Below the pieces are notes generated by a model that was given only the letters and a program-made list of their open reading frames with translations, was not told the origin of the DNA and searched no databases. DNA of 64,000 nt from Allolobophora icterica (lineage: Eukaryota > Annelida > Clitellata > Crassiclitellata > Lumbricidae). The position numbers and the translations under genes are program-made. The DNA lies in NCBI GenBank assembly GCA_963556255.1, contig OY744605.1:67712610-67776609 (forward strand), in the 5' to 3' direction. This document shows positions 54,801-64,000 of this stretch, one piece after another. Position 1 is the stretch's first letter, and the number at the start of each line of letters is the position of its first letter.

Positions 54801-56461
54801 TATCCATTGTTTTTGTCTTATTATTTGATCTGAAGAAGCCCTCAAGATGCAAAACAATTACTGAGCATTAGGCCCTATCATCAGTGTGATCATCATCATC
54901 ACTCATTATTATTATTGTCACTGTTATTATTATCATCATCATCATTATTATGCCTATAATTATTATTATGCTTGTAATAGAAATGATATCGGTATAATTA
55001 TTTAACAGTCGCAAAGCTGAAACAATGCAAAATTTGGTCCCCCCACTTTCTACACCCTGCGATTTGGCTATTAAATTGTTATACTTAACCACTGTAGGTA
55101 AAGTGCAAAAGTGACCTTGTCACTACTTACTTTGTAGGCAATGTATGAGATGCGCAATGTTCTCTTTCTTCTTGATGAAAATGACACAATTGGAGCGTAT
55201 GAAGCACGTGGCAAAGCGAAACCTGCCAAGACATCTTATCAACAGAGTCTCGAAGCCCTTTCCAAACTCCACCACGTCCAACAGGTGGACATGATCCAAG
55301 GTCAGTGCCACTACCCTTCTCTAATAAGCTATTTTTCACCAAGGGTAGAAATTATTCTGAGAATTTTTTAAAATTGTCCAAAGAAAGTGAAAATTTGTGG
55401 AATGGCTAACAGATTATTATTTATTTATTTTATATTAGTGTTAAATTCTAATGATGAGACATGTAAAGGTCCATGCAATTACCTTGTTAGGTAGCCTCGA
55501 GGTGAAATTTGAGTGCCCAAGCATTCTTACACTGTACTGGTTGCTTTTCCCACAGCATGAGGTAATGTCTTAAAATGGTGTGAAAATCTGTAATGTGTGC
55601 AGCTGTAATGTAAACCGAATCACAGTTAAATAAGAAAACAATTTCAAGTATGCTTTAAAGAATCATGGAAATAAATAATAATCTTTTCAAATATCTTAGA
55701 TTATAACTTTGTGCTTTTTATTTTTTTAATAACTAGCAATTATTGAATATCATTTGTAATTTTCATTGTAGAATACAATGATTTGAAGTCTCATCTGACC
55801 GAATACTTGAAAAAGTTTGCTGAAAGCAAAAAGGTCTTGAATCTAAGCTAATCTACTGTAAACTAAGCGAATCTAATCTAACCAAGTAACTTAGATGGCA
55901 TCAGTTGCATGTGCTAGAGAGTAGCCAACTAGGAGTGCCCTTGTGAGGTACAGTACATGTACTTAAGGCAATGTAAACAGATCCAGCTTAGCTACATACA
56001 GGAGTCTATAGCTTAAGGGTGTGTTGATGCAAATCTGTAGCTATGCTTGCAAAGATGCTATATAAATGTGCTAATTCAGTCCACTGGTATAAAGTGTGGG
56101 ATAAAGCTGCTGTGGTCAAAATGAATATTTTGCGGTTTTAGTTAGCTAAAATTTAAAAGATAAAATGGGGCATGAGTCCCAAGATGGAACCCTGTGGGAG
56201 ACCCAGTGAGACCAGGGACCAGTCAAACCAGTGAGACCATATGTGACAAAACCCACAGCCTGAGTATATCCAGAGAGGTACAAACGTTGGATCCTTTAGG
56301 AATTGCAATGGTTAGTACTCGTAGAAAATTCTTCAGGAATGGCCAGGAATGGAATTTTTTAGGTTGTACGTCAAGAGGATGTTGACGAGTTCTTTGCTCA
56401 GCAGGCCGCCCGCAAGCGACAGAAAACGGAATCGACTTCGGTTCAATACTTCTGCAAGTGA
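48891..56461 (+). CDS. UBR7: UBR7-type E3 ubiquitin ligase, 10 exons, 442 aa
   Basis: Exons 48891-49043, 49717-49856, 50170-50230, 50731-50826, 51631-51684, 53607-53709, 54189-54586, 55138-55300, 55772-55833 and 56363-56461 join in frame. An acidic N-terminus with AVLGGSDDRNCTY leads to the UBR zinc box (about residues 55-118: YSCRTCA, CLACSLECHEGHELIELYTK, RNFRCDCGNSKF), then a PHD finger (YCSCSRPYPDPDD, EMIQCAICEDWFHKRH, MICGSCMDSCHFLWAY), a Ser/Thr-rich linker within exon 7, and the conserved C-terminal part (AVFWPEDWRKQLCRCSQCM, LDENDTIGAYEARGK, EYNDLKSHLTEYLKKFAES, QYFCK). UBR7 proteins lack RING or HECT and are reported to act on histone H2B through the PHD. The length is close to the human protein (425). 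Intron 5 holds nested hAT copies. Confidence 0.97.
49398..49602. mobile_element. MITE, GGCGAACATGTACAATC family, uninterrupted copy (205 bp)
   Basis: Inverted ends GGCGAACATTTACAATCGGG and CCCCGATTGTACATGATCGCC-type, with a perfect 8-bp target duplication AATCATTT (49390-49397 and 49603-49610). It is in UBR7 intron 1. Confidence 0.92.
52210..52753 (+). mobile_element. Nested hAT element (544 bp) with transposase remnant
   Basis: Ends CAGGGGTGGGCAAC and GTTGCCCATGCCTG, with a perfect 8-bp target duplication ACTCAGAG (52202-52209 and 52754-52761). Inside the first end is the familiar GGCCCACGGGCCGCATCCGG. It is an internally deleted copy that keeps the transposase 3' end, and it is younger than the element it sits in. 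Confidence 0.92.
52520..52699 (+). pseudogene. hAT transposase C-terminal dimerisation domain fragment
   Basis: Sixty-codon open stretch reading ALKMVALFPSTYICEQFF, then CRLTDDNELRIATNIK, and a stop. The order STYxCEQ...RLTDxxLxxxL is the conserved hAT dimerisation signature. Just upstream, RSHLRLDV continues the domain in another frame, so at least one frameshift has occurred. Non-functional. Confidence 0.85.
54880..54975. repeat. ATC/ATT-rich microsatellite
   Basis: Imperfect trinucleotide run in UBR7 intron 7. A short (AAT)n also lies at 51763-51787 in intron 5, and a CATA tract at 54615-54665. Confidence 0.85.
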
Positions 56462-58589
56462 AATGTGTTTCACTTTCACAGAATGGAAACTTTACTGTAA
56501 AAGACAGTAAACATTGTACAATGTACAGTCAGCATTTACTTTAGCTGGAACATTTGAATGAACAGTGTACAATGTTTTACTTTTGCCTGAAGTGTGCAGT
56601 GTAAAAGAAAGTTGTATGTTTGCAATCTGTTTTAAAAAAACATAAGGCTAAGTGATAGATTGTGTAGGAACATTTGAGTCGTGATTACTGACCTTGTGGT
56701 TTCATAAATGTTGATTACCTAGAATTCGACTGCTTTTGTAATGAAACTGATGTGTTTACTATTGACAATACACTGATCATGAAAATGAGAATTGTATGAG
56801 TGCACTTTTCCAAATTATAATTACAGGCATGGTCTTGGTATTATTTTGGCTATTGTATACCGTAATTGGAATTGACTGATTTCCTTTGTATTTACGTGGT
56901 ACTCGTAAGTTAAGAGGTCTAAACTATTATCAAGTAGTGTATGTAACAAATGACTCTAACTCGACACCAGTTGAGTCATTTCACGTTTAATTCACCTTAG
57001 GGTCACACCGACCGCTAGGGTTTCTACAACACATATTATACAACGACACAATTCCAAATTCCAGTTACTACACTTTACCGTCCTCTTTACATTCACAATG
57101 AACTCCAGTTAACTTTTTATACACCACCTAACAGTCTTTTCTACATAAACGCAACATTACTTAATTCGTCTATTATGTCTACAACAATATCTATTTAACG
57201 TTCAATACACTACTCAACAGTCTCTTCCACATAACCGCAATATTACTTTATTCTTAGACGAATAACCTATTTAACATTCTATGCAATACTCAACAGTGCC
57301 TTCTACATAAATACAATATTACTTTATTCGTCTCCTACATGTAAGCTTACTTCTACAATAATCTCCATTTAACGTGCTAAACACTACATATCATTCTCTT
57401 CCACACAAATGCAATAGTACACAAATGGTTTAGCCAACATAGCACAACTTACTTCTTCCCTAGCCACAGCTTCTCACTCGTCCTCCAAGACGTCTTCTCT
57501 TCTCGGCACTCCTTTCAGAAATACGCCCACCTTCACTTATCACGTCCACCTGCTTCAACGTACGCTTCACTTTCGCCTAATTCCGACCAGCCCAATCGTG
57601 ACTAGCCTTATGCTGTAGCGCTATAATTTCCTATCCGCTACAGTGTAGTTTAGGTTTTGCTCTAACTTTAAGTTGAATTAGGTGATTTCCTTTATGTTTG
57701 GGCTCTTCTGTAAATTGCTTTGAGATCCAGTGACCTGAAGTATTATTACTTAGTAACTTCTATTGCACCGGTATCTAATGCACAAGGTATCAACCGATGG
57801 CACTTCAAAACCAGGCCATGGTCCAAAAGGTCAGCACGATAGTTGTAGGGGCCATTAATTGTTTTTCATTTCTGAGATTATGTGCCAGGTTTTTCCACTT
57901 GGACTGCATTTTGGCCAAGCTTCAAGTTTGAAATAAGTGCATTTGCAGTTTCTGACAGGCAATAGGTTTAGCTTGAAAACAGTTTGCTAGGTTGTAATTT
58001 TGGTCTGCCTTTAATTTTGCCAGGCTTACAAAATTTAAACAATTTTAATCCGTGGTATGTAAATTGGCCTGGGTATGAATTATATTCGTATGAATTATAT
58101 TATGGTTCGCCTCTCAATCAATCGATCAATTTCGTTTATTCTCAAAGGCAAATTCACAAAATTGCAACTTGTAACAGAGTACAACTAATTATCATAAGTA
58201 ATAGTACATAAGTAGTTAGGACATTATGACTGTAGGCAATGTAATATAATTTGAGGTAAAGCTAGAGTAAAATTTGGTACATTGTTCAGTAGATGTTTTT
58301 AAATAATGCTCGAGATATGAAATTTATCATCTTTAACGGGAGGAGGAAACCATGTGGGGCGGCGTGTCGGGGGGGGGGGATAGTCTATGAAGCACATGTC
58401 ATGCATTTCATTTGTTCTTATTGCTGCCAATAGTGGGTCGTCCGCCCCGTCAGCCAGCTCTGCAGCAGTCGGCGCGTCTATAGGGCCTCTAGGCTGAAAA
58501 AACCTCTGCGCTTCATCCTAGCCATTAGGCCTAGTTGTCGAACATTCGTGTAGCCCCATACCGGTGAGGCATACATTAGTTGTTCAATA
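56462..58589. other. UBR7 3' UTR and intergenic DNA, no further gene recognised
   Basis: The first few hundred bases are probably the UBR7 3' UTR; I see no clear canonical poly(A) hexamer near the stop. From 57115 to 57420 about four diverged copies of an approximately 85-base unit occur (phrases CTACTCAACAGTCTCTTCCAC, ATAA.CGCAATATTACTTTATT, ATTTAACGTTC). Beyond this nothing is recognised. Confidence 0.6.
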
Positions 58590-58734
58590 CAGCAAAACTT
58601 AGTTATATGGATAATGGAACCGCAAGGGACCATCGTCAACGGGGTTCGATATACCCTAGGTTCGAAATAAGCGAGGTATGACGTCAGGCTCTATCAGCCT
58701 TGACGGACACAATCGTAACATAATGTAAAATCTC

Positions 58735-58990
58735 CGAAATTCTGAGCGCCACACAAAAGCCGCGTTAGAGAGACCAGCAGCTATAGAATTCACTGTAAAT
58801 GCATGCGTACACGTTTTTATAGAGCGGCCGTATGGTCTCGACCCTGCTTATTTTTCAATTAATTGATCGGGTGAGATCCTTAACCACCGCTGCCTGTTTT
58901 AATAGGCGCCACGCCATTTTGAGATCCTCGTGTACGGACTACGGAGTCTACGTAGCCCGAGATTTAAATCTCTGAAATAAGCCACATTCG
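58735..58990 (-). repeat. Dispersed SINE-like repeat, full-length-looking copy
   Basis: Reverse complement of the 32465-32690 and 63185-63375 type: CTGAAATAAGCCACATTC, GGCGCCACGCC, GAGATCCTTAACCACCGCTG, GGTCTCGACCCTGCTTATTT and ACACGTTTTTATAG, in reverse order. Confidence 0.7.
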
Positions 58991-58999
58991 GGAGGCGAT

Positions 59000-59799
59000 C
59001 CGCATGCTCTCTTACACAAAGTATGCATAAGACGCAGCCTAGTAGCCTCTTGCCAATGTAGCTGATGGGACCCTTTCCTCTTGTCCACGTAGGCCTACGT
59101 CTGGCATTATCGTCAACGCTCAATTTGTGGCGTCCACACTCCAAAAGAGTAGTATGGCAGATTGGCAGGCCTAGATTAGGCTACTCTGCTGATCGTGCAG
59201 GGCTTAATGTATTGCGGGGGTAGGTATTTCATACTGCTACGTCCAGCAATTAAAGGGTCGACTTGAACTAGATCCAATCCAGTATGGATTAAAAAATTGA
59301 ATTTGGTGTCTAAGGCACAGTCTTTACGAAAAGAGCTTTGAGTATCAATTCGACCCATACATAGCCGGAAATGGCCCCTGCAGCTCTTCAACTTATTATT
59401 ATGCTATTATATGACGTCATTTCGTTTCCGCCCGCTTGAGTGTTGATGACGTTATCGTCTCTCTCTAGCGTTCCCTGTAGCTGAATCTGACGATCGCAAA
59501 TTTTTTTGCGACGGTTTGCGAATTTTGTCTGCGTTTGTGCTTGATACCCGAGAGATTATGTTTCGTAAGTTACGTTGCCATTTCCTGAGGCTTTTTGTAG
59601 ATGCGTCGACGCTCGATACGGTCCGTTCTTCTTGTCCAGTTCGACCGATGGAAGATGACTGCGAAGACGGAAGTCCAGCGCTGCCACCGGAAGCTCATCT
59701 TCGCCAGGAACAGGTATAACCTGACGTTTCTGTTAAGGACGGTTTCTTGTCATATGATCCTGACCCTGCTGAGATCAATGAGGTCGAAATGCCGACCAC
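59000..59799. other. Stretch before the minisatellite, no gene called
   Basis: Short overlapping + frames (59516-59719 and 59601 onward) run into the array. A promoter-like patch (ATGACGTCATTTCG at 59411) is present, but I see no splice structure or known domain. Whether the array is transcribed cannot be told from sequence. Confidence 0.4.
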
Positions 59800-62700
59800 T
59801 GGATGATGTTGCCTATGGAGATCCGATGGATGTTGTGGCCAGTGGAGTGGTGCTGGATGGTGTCGCCTTTATAAAGCTTCTGGAAGATGTAGCCTTTGTA
59901 AAGGTGCTGGATGATGTCGCCTTTGTAATTGTGTTGAAATATTTGGCCTATGTAAAGGTGCTGGATAATTTCGCCTTTGTAAAGATGCTGGAATATGTCG
60001 CCTTTGTAAAGGTGCCGGATGATGTCGCCTTTGTAAGGGTGCTGGAATATGTCGCCTTTGTAAGGGTGCTGGATGATGTCGCCTTTGTAAAGGTGCTGGA
60101 AAATGTAGCCTTTGTAAAGGTGCTCGATGATGCCGCCTGTGAAGAGGCGCTGGATGATACCGCCTGTGATGAGGCGCTAGATAATATCGTCTGTGGAGAG
60201 GTGCTGGAGGGTGTCGCCTGCGAAGAGGCGCTGGATGATTTCGCCCTTATCTGATATGATATCGCCTGTGAAGAGGCGCTGGATTATATCGCCTGTGAAG
60301 AGGCGCTGGATGATATCGCATGTGAAGAGGCGCTAGATGATATCGTCTGTGGAGAGGGGCTGGAGGTGTCGCCTGGAGAAGAGGCGCTGGATGATGTCGC
60401 CCTTATCAGGATGCTAGATGATATCGCCTGTGAAGAGGCGCTGCATGATATCGCCTGAGAAAAGGTGCTGGATAATATCGCCCTTATAAGAGTGCTGGAT
60501 GATATCGCCTGTGAAGAGGCGCTGCATGAAAAGGCTCTGGATGATGTCGCCTGTGAAGAGGCGCTGGACGATGTCGCCTGTGAAGAGGCGCTGGATGATG
60601 TCGCCTATGAAGAGGCGCTGGATGATGTCGCCCTTATAAGGGTGGTGGAGGATGTCGCCTTTGTAAAGGTGCTGGATGATATCGCCTGTGAACTTGTGAA
60701 GAGGCGCTGGATGATGTCGCCTGTGAAGAGGCGCTGGATGATATCGCCTGTGAAGAGGCGCTGGATGAAGTCGCCCTTATAATGATGCTTGAAGATATCG
60801 CCTGGGAAAAGGCGCTGGATGATGTCGCCTGTGAAGAGGCGCTGGACGATGCCGCCTGTGAAGAGGCGCTGGATGATGTCGCCTATGAAGAGGCGCTTGA
60901 TGATTTCGCCCTTATAAGGGTGGTGGAGGATGTCGCCTTTGTAAAGGTGCTGGATGATATCGCATGTGAAGAGACGCTGGATGACATCGCCTGTGAAGAG
61001 GCGCTGGATGATGTCGCCTGTGAAGAGGCGCTGGATGATATCGCCTGTGAAGAGGCGCTGGATGAGGTCGCCCTTATAAGGATGCTAGAAGATATCGTCA
61101 GTGAAAAGGTGCTGGATGATGTCGCCTGTGAAGAGGCGCTGGATGATGTCGCCTGTGAAGAGGCGTTGGATGATGTCGCCTGAGAAGAGGCGCTCGAGAA
61201 AGCCGTCTGTGAAGAGGCGCTGGATGATATCGCCCTTATAAGGGTGGTGGAGGATGTCGCCTTTGTTAAGGTGCTGGATGACATCGCCTGTGAAGAGGCG
61301 CTGGATGATGTCGTCTGTGAAGGGGCGCTGGATGATGTCGCCATTATAAGGGTGCTGGAGGATGTCGCCATTGAAGAGGCGTTGGATGATGTCGAATGTG
61401 AAGAGGCGCCGGATGATGGCGACCTTATAAGGGTGCTGGAGAATGTCGCCTGTAAAGAGGCTTTGGATGTTATCGCCTGTGAAGATGAACTAGATGTCAT
61501 CGTCTCTGAAGAGGCGCTGGATGATGTCGCCCTTATAAGGGTGGTGGAAAATGTTGCCTTTGTTAAGGTGCTGGATGATATCGCCTGTGAAGAGGCTCTG
61601 GATGATGTAGCCTGTGAAGAGGCGCTGGATGATATCTGGATGATGTAGCCTGTGAAGAGGCGCTGGATGATGTCGCCCTTATAAGGGTGGTGGAGGATGT
61701 CGCCTTTGTTAAGGTGCTGGATGACATCGCCTGTGAAGAGGCGCTGGATGATGTCGCCTGTGAAGAGGCGCTGGATGATCTCGCCTGTGAAGAGGCGCTG
61801 GATGAAGTCGCCCTTATAAGGATACTAGAAGATATCGCCTATGAAAAGGCGCTGGATGATGTCGCCTGTGAAGAGGCGTTGGATGATGTCGCCTGTGAGA
61901 GGCGCTGGATGATGTCGTATGTGACGAGGCGCTGGGTGATGTCGCCCTTATAAGGGTGGTGGAGTATGTCGCCTTTGTAGAGGCACTGGATGAAATCGCC
62001 TGTGAAGAGACCGTTAGAGACGCTGGATGATGTCGTCTGTGAAGTGGCGCTGGATGATGTCGCCCTTATAAGGGTGCTGGAGGATGTCGCCAGTGAAGAG
62101 GCTCTGGATGATGTTGCACTTGTAAAGGTGCTGGAAGATATCGCCTGTGAAGATGCGCCAGATGATATCGCCTGTGAAGAGGCGCTGGATGATGTCGCCC
62201 TTATAAGGGTTCTGGATGATATCGCCTGTGAAGAGGCGTAGGATGATGTCGCCTGTGAAGAGGCGCCGGATGATGGCGACCTTATAAGGGTGCTGGAGAA
62301 TGTCGCCTGTAAAGATGCTTTGGATGTTATCGCCTGTGAAGAGGCGCTGGACGATATCGCCTGTGAAAAGACGCTGGATGGTGTGGCCTTAATAAAGGTG
62401 GTGGAAGATGTCGCCTGTGAAGAGGCACTAGATGATATCGCCTCTGAAGAGGCGCTGGATGATGTCGCCCTTTTTAGGGTGGTGGAAAATGTCGCCTTTG
62501 TTAAGGTGCTGGATGATGTCGCCTGTGAAGAGGCTCTGGATGATGTAGCCTGTGAAGAGGCGCTGGATGATTTCGCCCTTATAAGGGTGGTGGCAGGGGT
62601 TAAAGTGGAGTGGGAACTGTGTGAACGGCGTTCCCACTGCTCTCAAAATTCTTGGCTTGCGTTCCCACTGCTCACGCATGCGTTCCAATGAAACTCTTCT

Positions 62701-62850
62701 TTGGCGTTCCCACTGCTCACCCAAACCACTTTAACCACTGGGTGGTGAAGAATGTCGCCTTTGTTAAGGTGCTGGATGACATCGCCTGTGAAGAGGCGGT
62801 GGGTGATGTCGCCTGTGAAGAGGCGCTGGATGATGTCGCCTTCATAAGGG
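59800..62850. repeat. 27-bp minisatellite array, about 100 units
   Basis: Each unit is CTGGATGATGTCGCC plus a 12-base variable part. Three main variable parts occur: CGCCTGTGAAGAGGCG, GCCCTTATAAGGGTG and GCCTTTGTAAAGGTG. In each, the two sides are complementary, so every unit can form a small hairpin. TTTGTAAAGG types dominate the left end (59870-60120); TGTGAAGAGG types dominate later, with a recurring CCTTATAAGGGTGGTGG - TTTGTTAAGG pair. Because 27 is a multiple of 3, several frames stay open (DDVACEEAL on +, GDIIQRLFT on -), giving ORFs up to 217 codons. Occasional stops and phase shifts argue against one long protein. A small inverted-repeat insertion at 62598-62736 interrupts it. Confidence 0.95.
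62598..62736. mobile_element. Small inverted-repeat insertion within the array (139 bp)
   Basis: Ends GGTTAAAGTGG and CCACTTTAACC are exact inverses. The interior has several GCGTTCCCACTGCTC-type direct repeats. It breaks the 27-bp periodicity, so it is an insertion; the target duplication is unclear. Confidence 0.65.
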
Positions 62851-63184
62851 TAGGGCCTATATAGGCCTATATCTGCAGGTCCATTGTTCGATAAGGACCG
62901 AACATGGCATTCGATAAAAGCGAGACTTCGATATTAGCAGTTTCGATAAAAGTAAAACAGCTATATATTTGTATGTGTTTGCATTGTTTGTGGCCAGGTC
63001 ATTTACTGCTATTCGATTTAACCGGAAGTTCGAAATACCGAAGTTCGATATACCGAAGTTTTGCTGTAGTTGTCTTTTCGCCATACAAGCAGGACATAGA
63101 GGGAAGACCGTGGGATCTTAAAACCCCAGAGCACACATAGTTGACGAACAGGCAGATAATAATTATATGAGAAGACAATGGTGG

Positions 63185-63375
63185 CTTATTTACGCGATTT
63201 ATAAAATCTTGGGCTAGCATAGTCTGTACCCGTGCGAGAACGTTTAATGGCGTGGCGCCTATTCGTACGGGCAGCTGATGTGAAGGACCTCACCCGATCA
63301 ATTCATTGCAAAATGAGGACGATCGAGGTCATAGGTCGCTATATTAAAACGTGTACATTTACATTATTACATGTT
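63185..63375 (+). repeat. Dispersed SINE-like repeat, right copy
   Basis: GGCTTATTTACGCGATTTAT, TTGGGCTAGCATAGTCTGTAC, GGCGTGGCGCCTATTC, GGACCTCACCCGATCAATTC, GGTCATAGGTCGCTATA and GTGTACATTTACATT in the same order as at 32465-32690. Confidence 0.72.
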
Positions 63376-63722
63376 CAGTCAAGCGCAGCGCTATATAATG
63401 CGTCATTCCGTTCGGGCAGTCGGGCATGTTTGGACACAGACTAACTTTGGTTACGGACTAACTGGTTAGCCTACTCAGGTAAGCGATAGATAGGCCTAGG
63501 CCTAATATTATATATATTTTAAAATCGATAGTGCGATTCATCATGGTCGACATGGTTTCCTTGAGCGCTGAAGTTCAGACAAATGAAATCTATCATTTTA
63601 GGCAGTTTTCTTGCTCGACAGATGTTTGTGGAGCGATTTTTGAACTGTGTGAAACCATGGAAATGATCAATACGCACGTGCTCCTAGGATTGCACTAGTT
63701 CATGTGCATATTTGGTAGAGCA

Positions 63723-63727
<5 letters not shown>

Positions 63728-63774
<47 letters not shown>

Positions 63775-63865
63775 AAGGTTAATAAAGATGCCATACAAAT
63801 GATCAGATACATACACACATACATAAAAATGCAAGTCATAATTTTTGGCTGAACACACTGGTTCA

Positions 63866-63950
<85 letters not shown>
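63728..63950. repeat. Two (TA)n microsatellites
   Basis: TA runs at 63728-63771 and 63872-63950, each preceded by the phrase GTTCATGTGCATAT, so the segment looks like a local duplication. Nothing else is recognised to the window end; the last bases contain inverted copies of TTTTCAGGGAATATG. Confidence 0.92.
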
Positions 63951-63953
<3 letters not shown>

Positions 63954-64000
63954 ACAGGGAATGTGTATTTTCAGGGAATATGTATATTCCCTGAAAATGT

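Larger units (their letters stand above)
58590..63066. mobile_element. Possible pogo/Tigger-like composite bounded by inverted CAGCAAAACTT ends
   Basis: The left end reads CAGCAAAACTTAGTTATATG after TA (58588-58589). The right end, inverted, reads CAGCAAAACTTCGGTATATC with TA outside (63067-63068). TA target and CAG..CTG ends fit pogo/Tigger. Between them lie a reversed SINE-like copy, unassigned DNA and the 27-bp array; no transposase ORF is seen. Either one element has swallowed or expanded an array, or two separate fragments happen to face each other. Confidence 0.45.

Noticed and set aside
59800..62850. CRISPR-like array of 27-bp units
   Set aside because: Units are contiguous with no unique spacers, in animal DNA; it is a minisatellite.

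Overview
The window is animal nuclear DNA: five intron-rich protein genes are separated and filled by short dispersed repeats, microsatellites and DNA transposons. LAMP-like, SAE1, U1A/U2B''-like and UBR7 genes place it in Metazoa. A universal stress protein gene, a family widespread in cnidarians, lophotrochozoans, echinoderms and hemichordates but not known to me in vertebrates or insects, points to a non-model, probably marine, invertebrate. An echinoderm or hemichordate is my guess only; nothing here proves the phylum.

Layout, left to right. 1-3.9 kb: the 3' end of a LAMP-family lysosomal membrane protein gene (+), with a Helitron in its last intron. 3.9-9.3 kb: intergenic DNA with hAT-like MITEs and microsatellites. 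9.3-29.2 kb: a four-exon universal stress protein gene (+) coding for only 158 residues. Its first intron (10.3 kb) holds a complete Kolobok-type DNA transposon (10892-16102, TTAA target site, long terminal inverted repeats, two convergent genes). Its third intron (8.5 kb) holds a hAT-like element, a coiled-coil ORF, a tRNA-derived SINE, a roughly 75-bp tandem array and two Helitrons. 30.1-36.4 kb: SAE1 (-), eight exons. 36.7-38.6 kb: a 5'-truncated, apparently recent non-LTR retrotransposon (-) with a perfect 13-bp target duplication. 40.1-41.0 kb: nested MITEs. 41.9-47.0 kb: the U1A/U2B''/SNF splicing-factor gene (+), six exons. 47.4-48.7 kb: two MITEs with 7-bp target duplications and a perfect 39-bp fold-back. 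48.9-56.5 kb: UBR7 (+), ten exons, with a hAT nested inside another hAT in intron 5. 58.6-63.1 kb: a roughly 3-kb minisatellite of self-complementary 27-bp units, bounded by inverted pogo/Tigger-like termini with TA flanks.

The host genes do not form a pathway or operon. SAE1 (SUMO activation) and UBR7 (N-recognin-type ubiquitin ligase) both act in ubiquitin-like modification, but they lie on opposite strands with a splicing gene between them. All five are ordinary single-copy-type housekeeping genes, and I assembled each exon by exon with consistent splice phases. The most distinctive parts of the window are the mobile and repeated DNA: the two-gene Kolobok element with an unfamiliar accessory protein, and the 27-bp array whose sequence variants keep both arms of a small hairpin matched.
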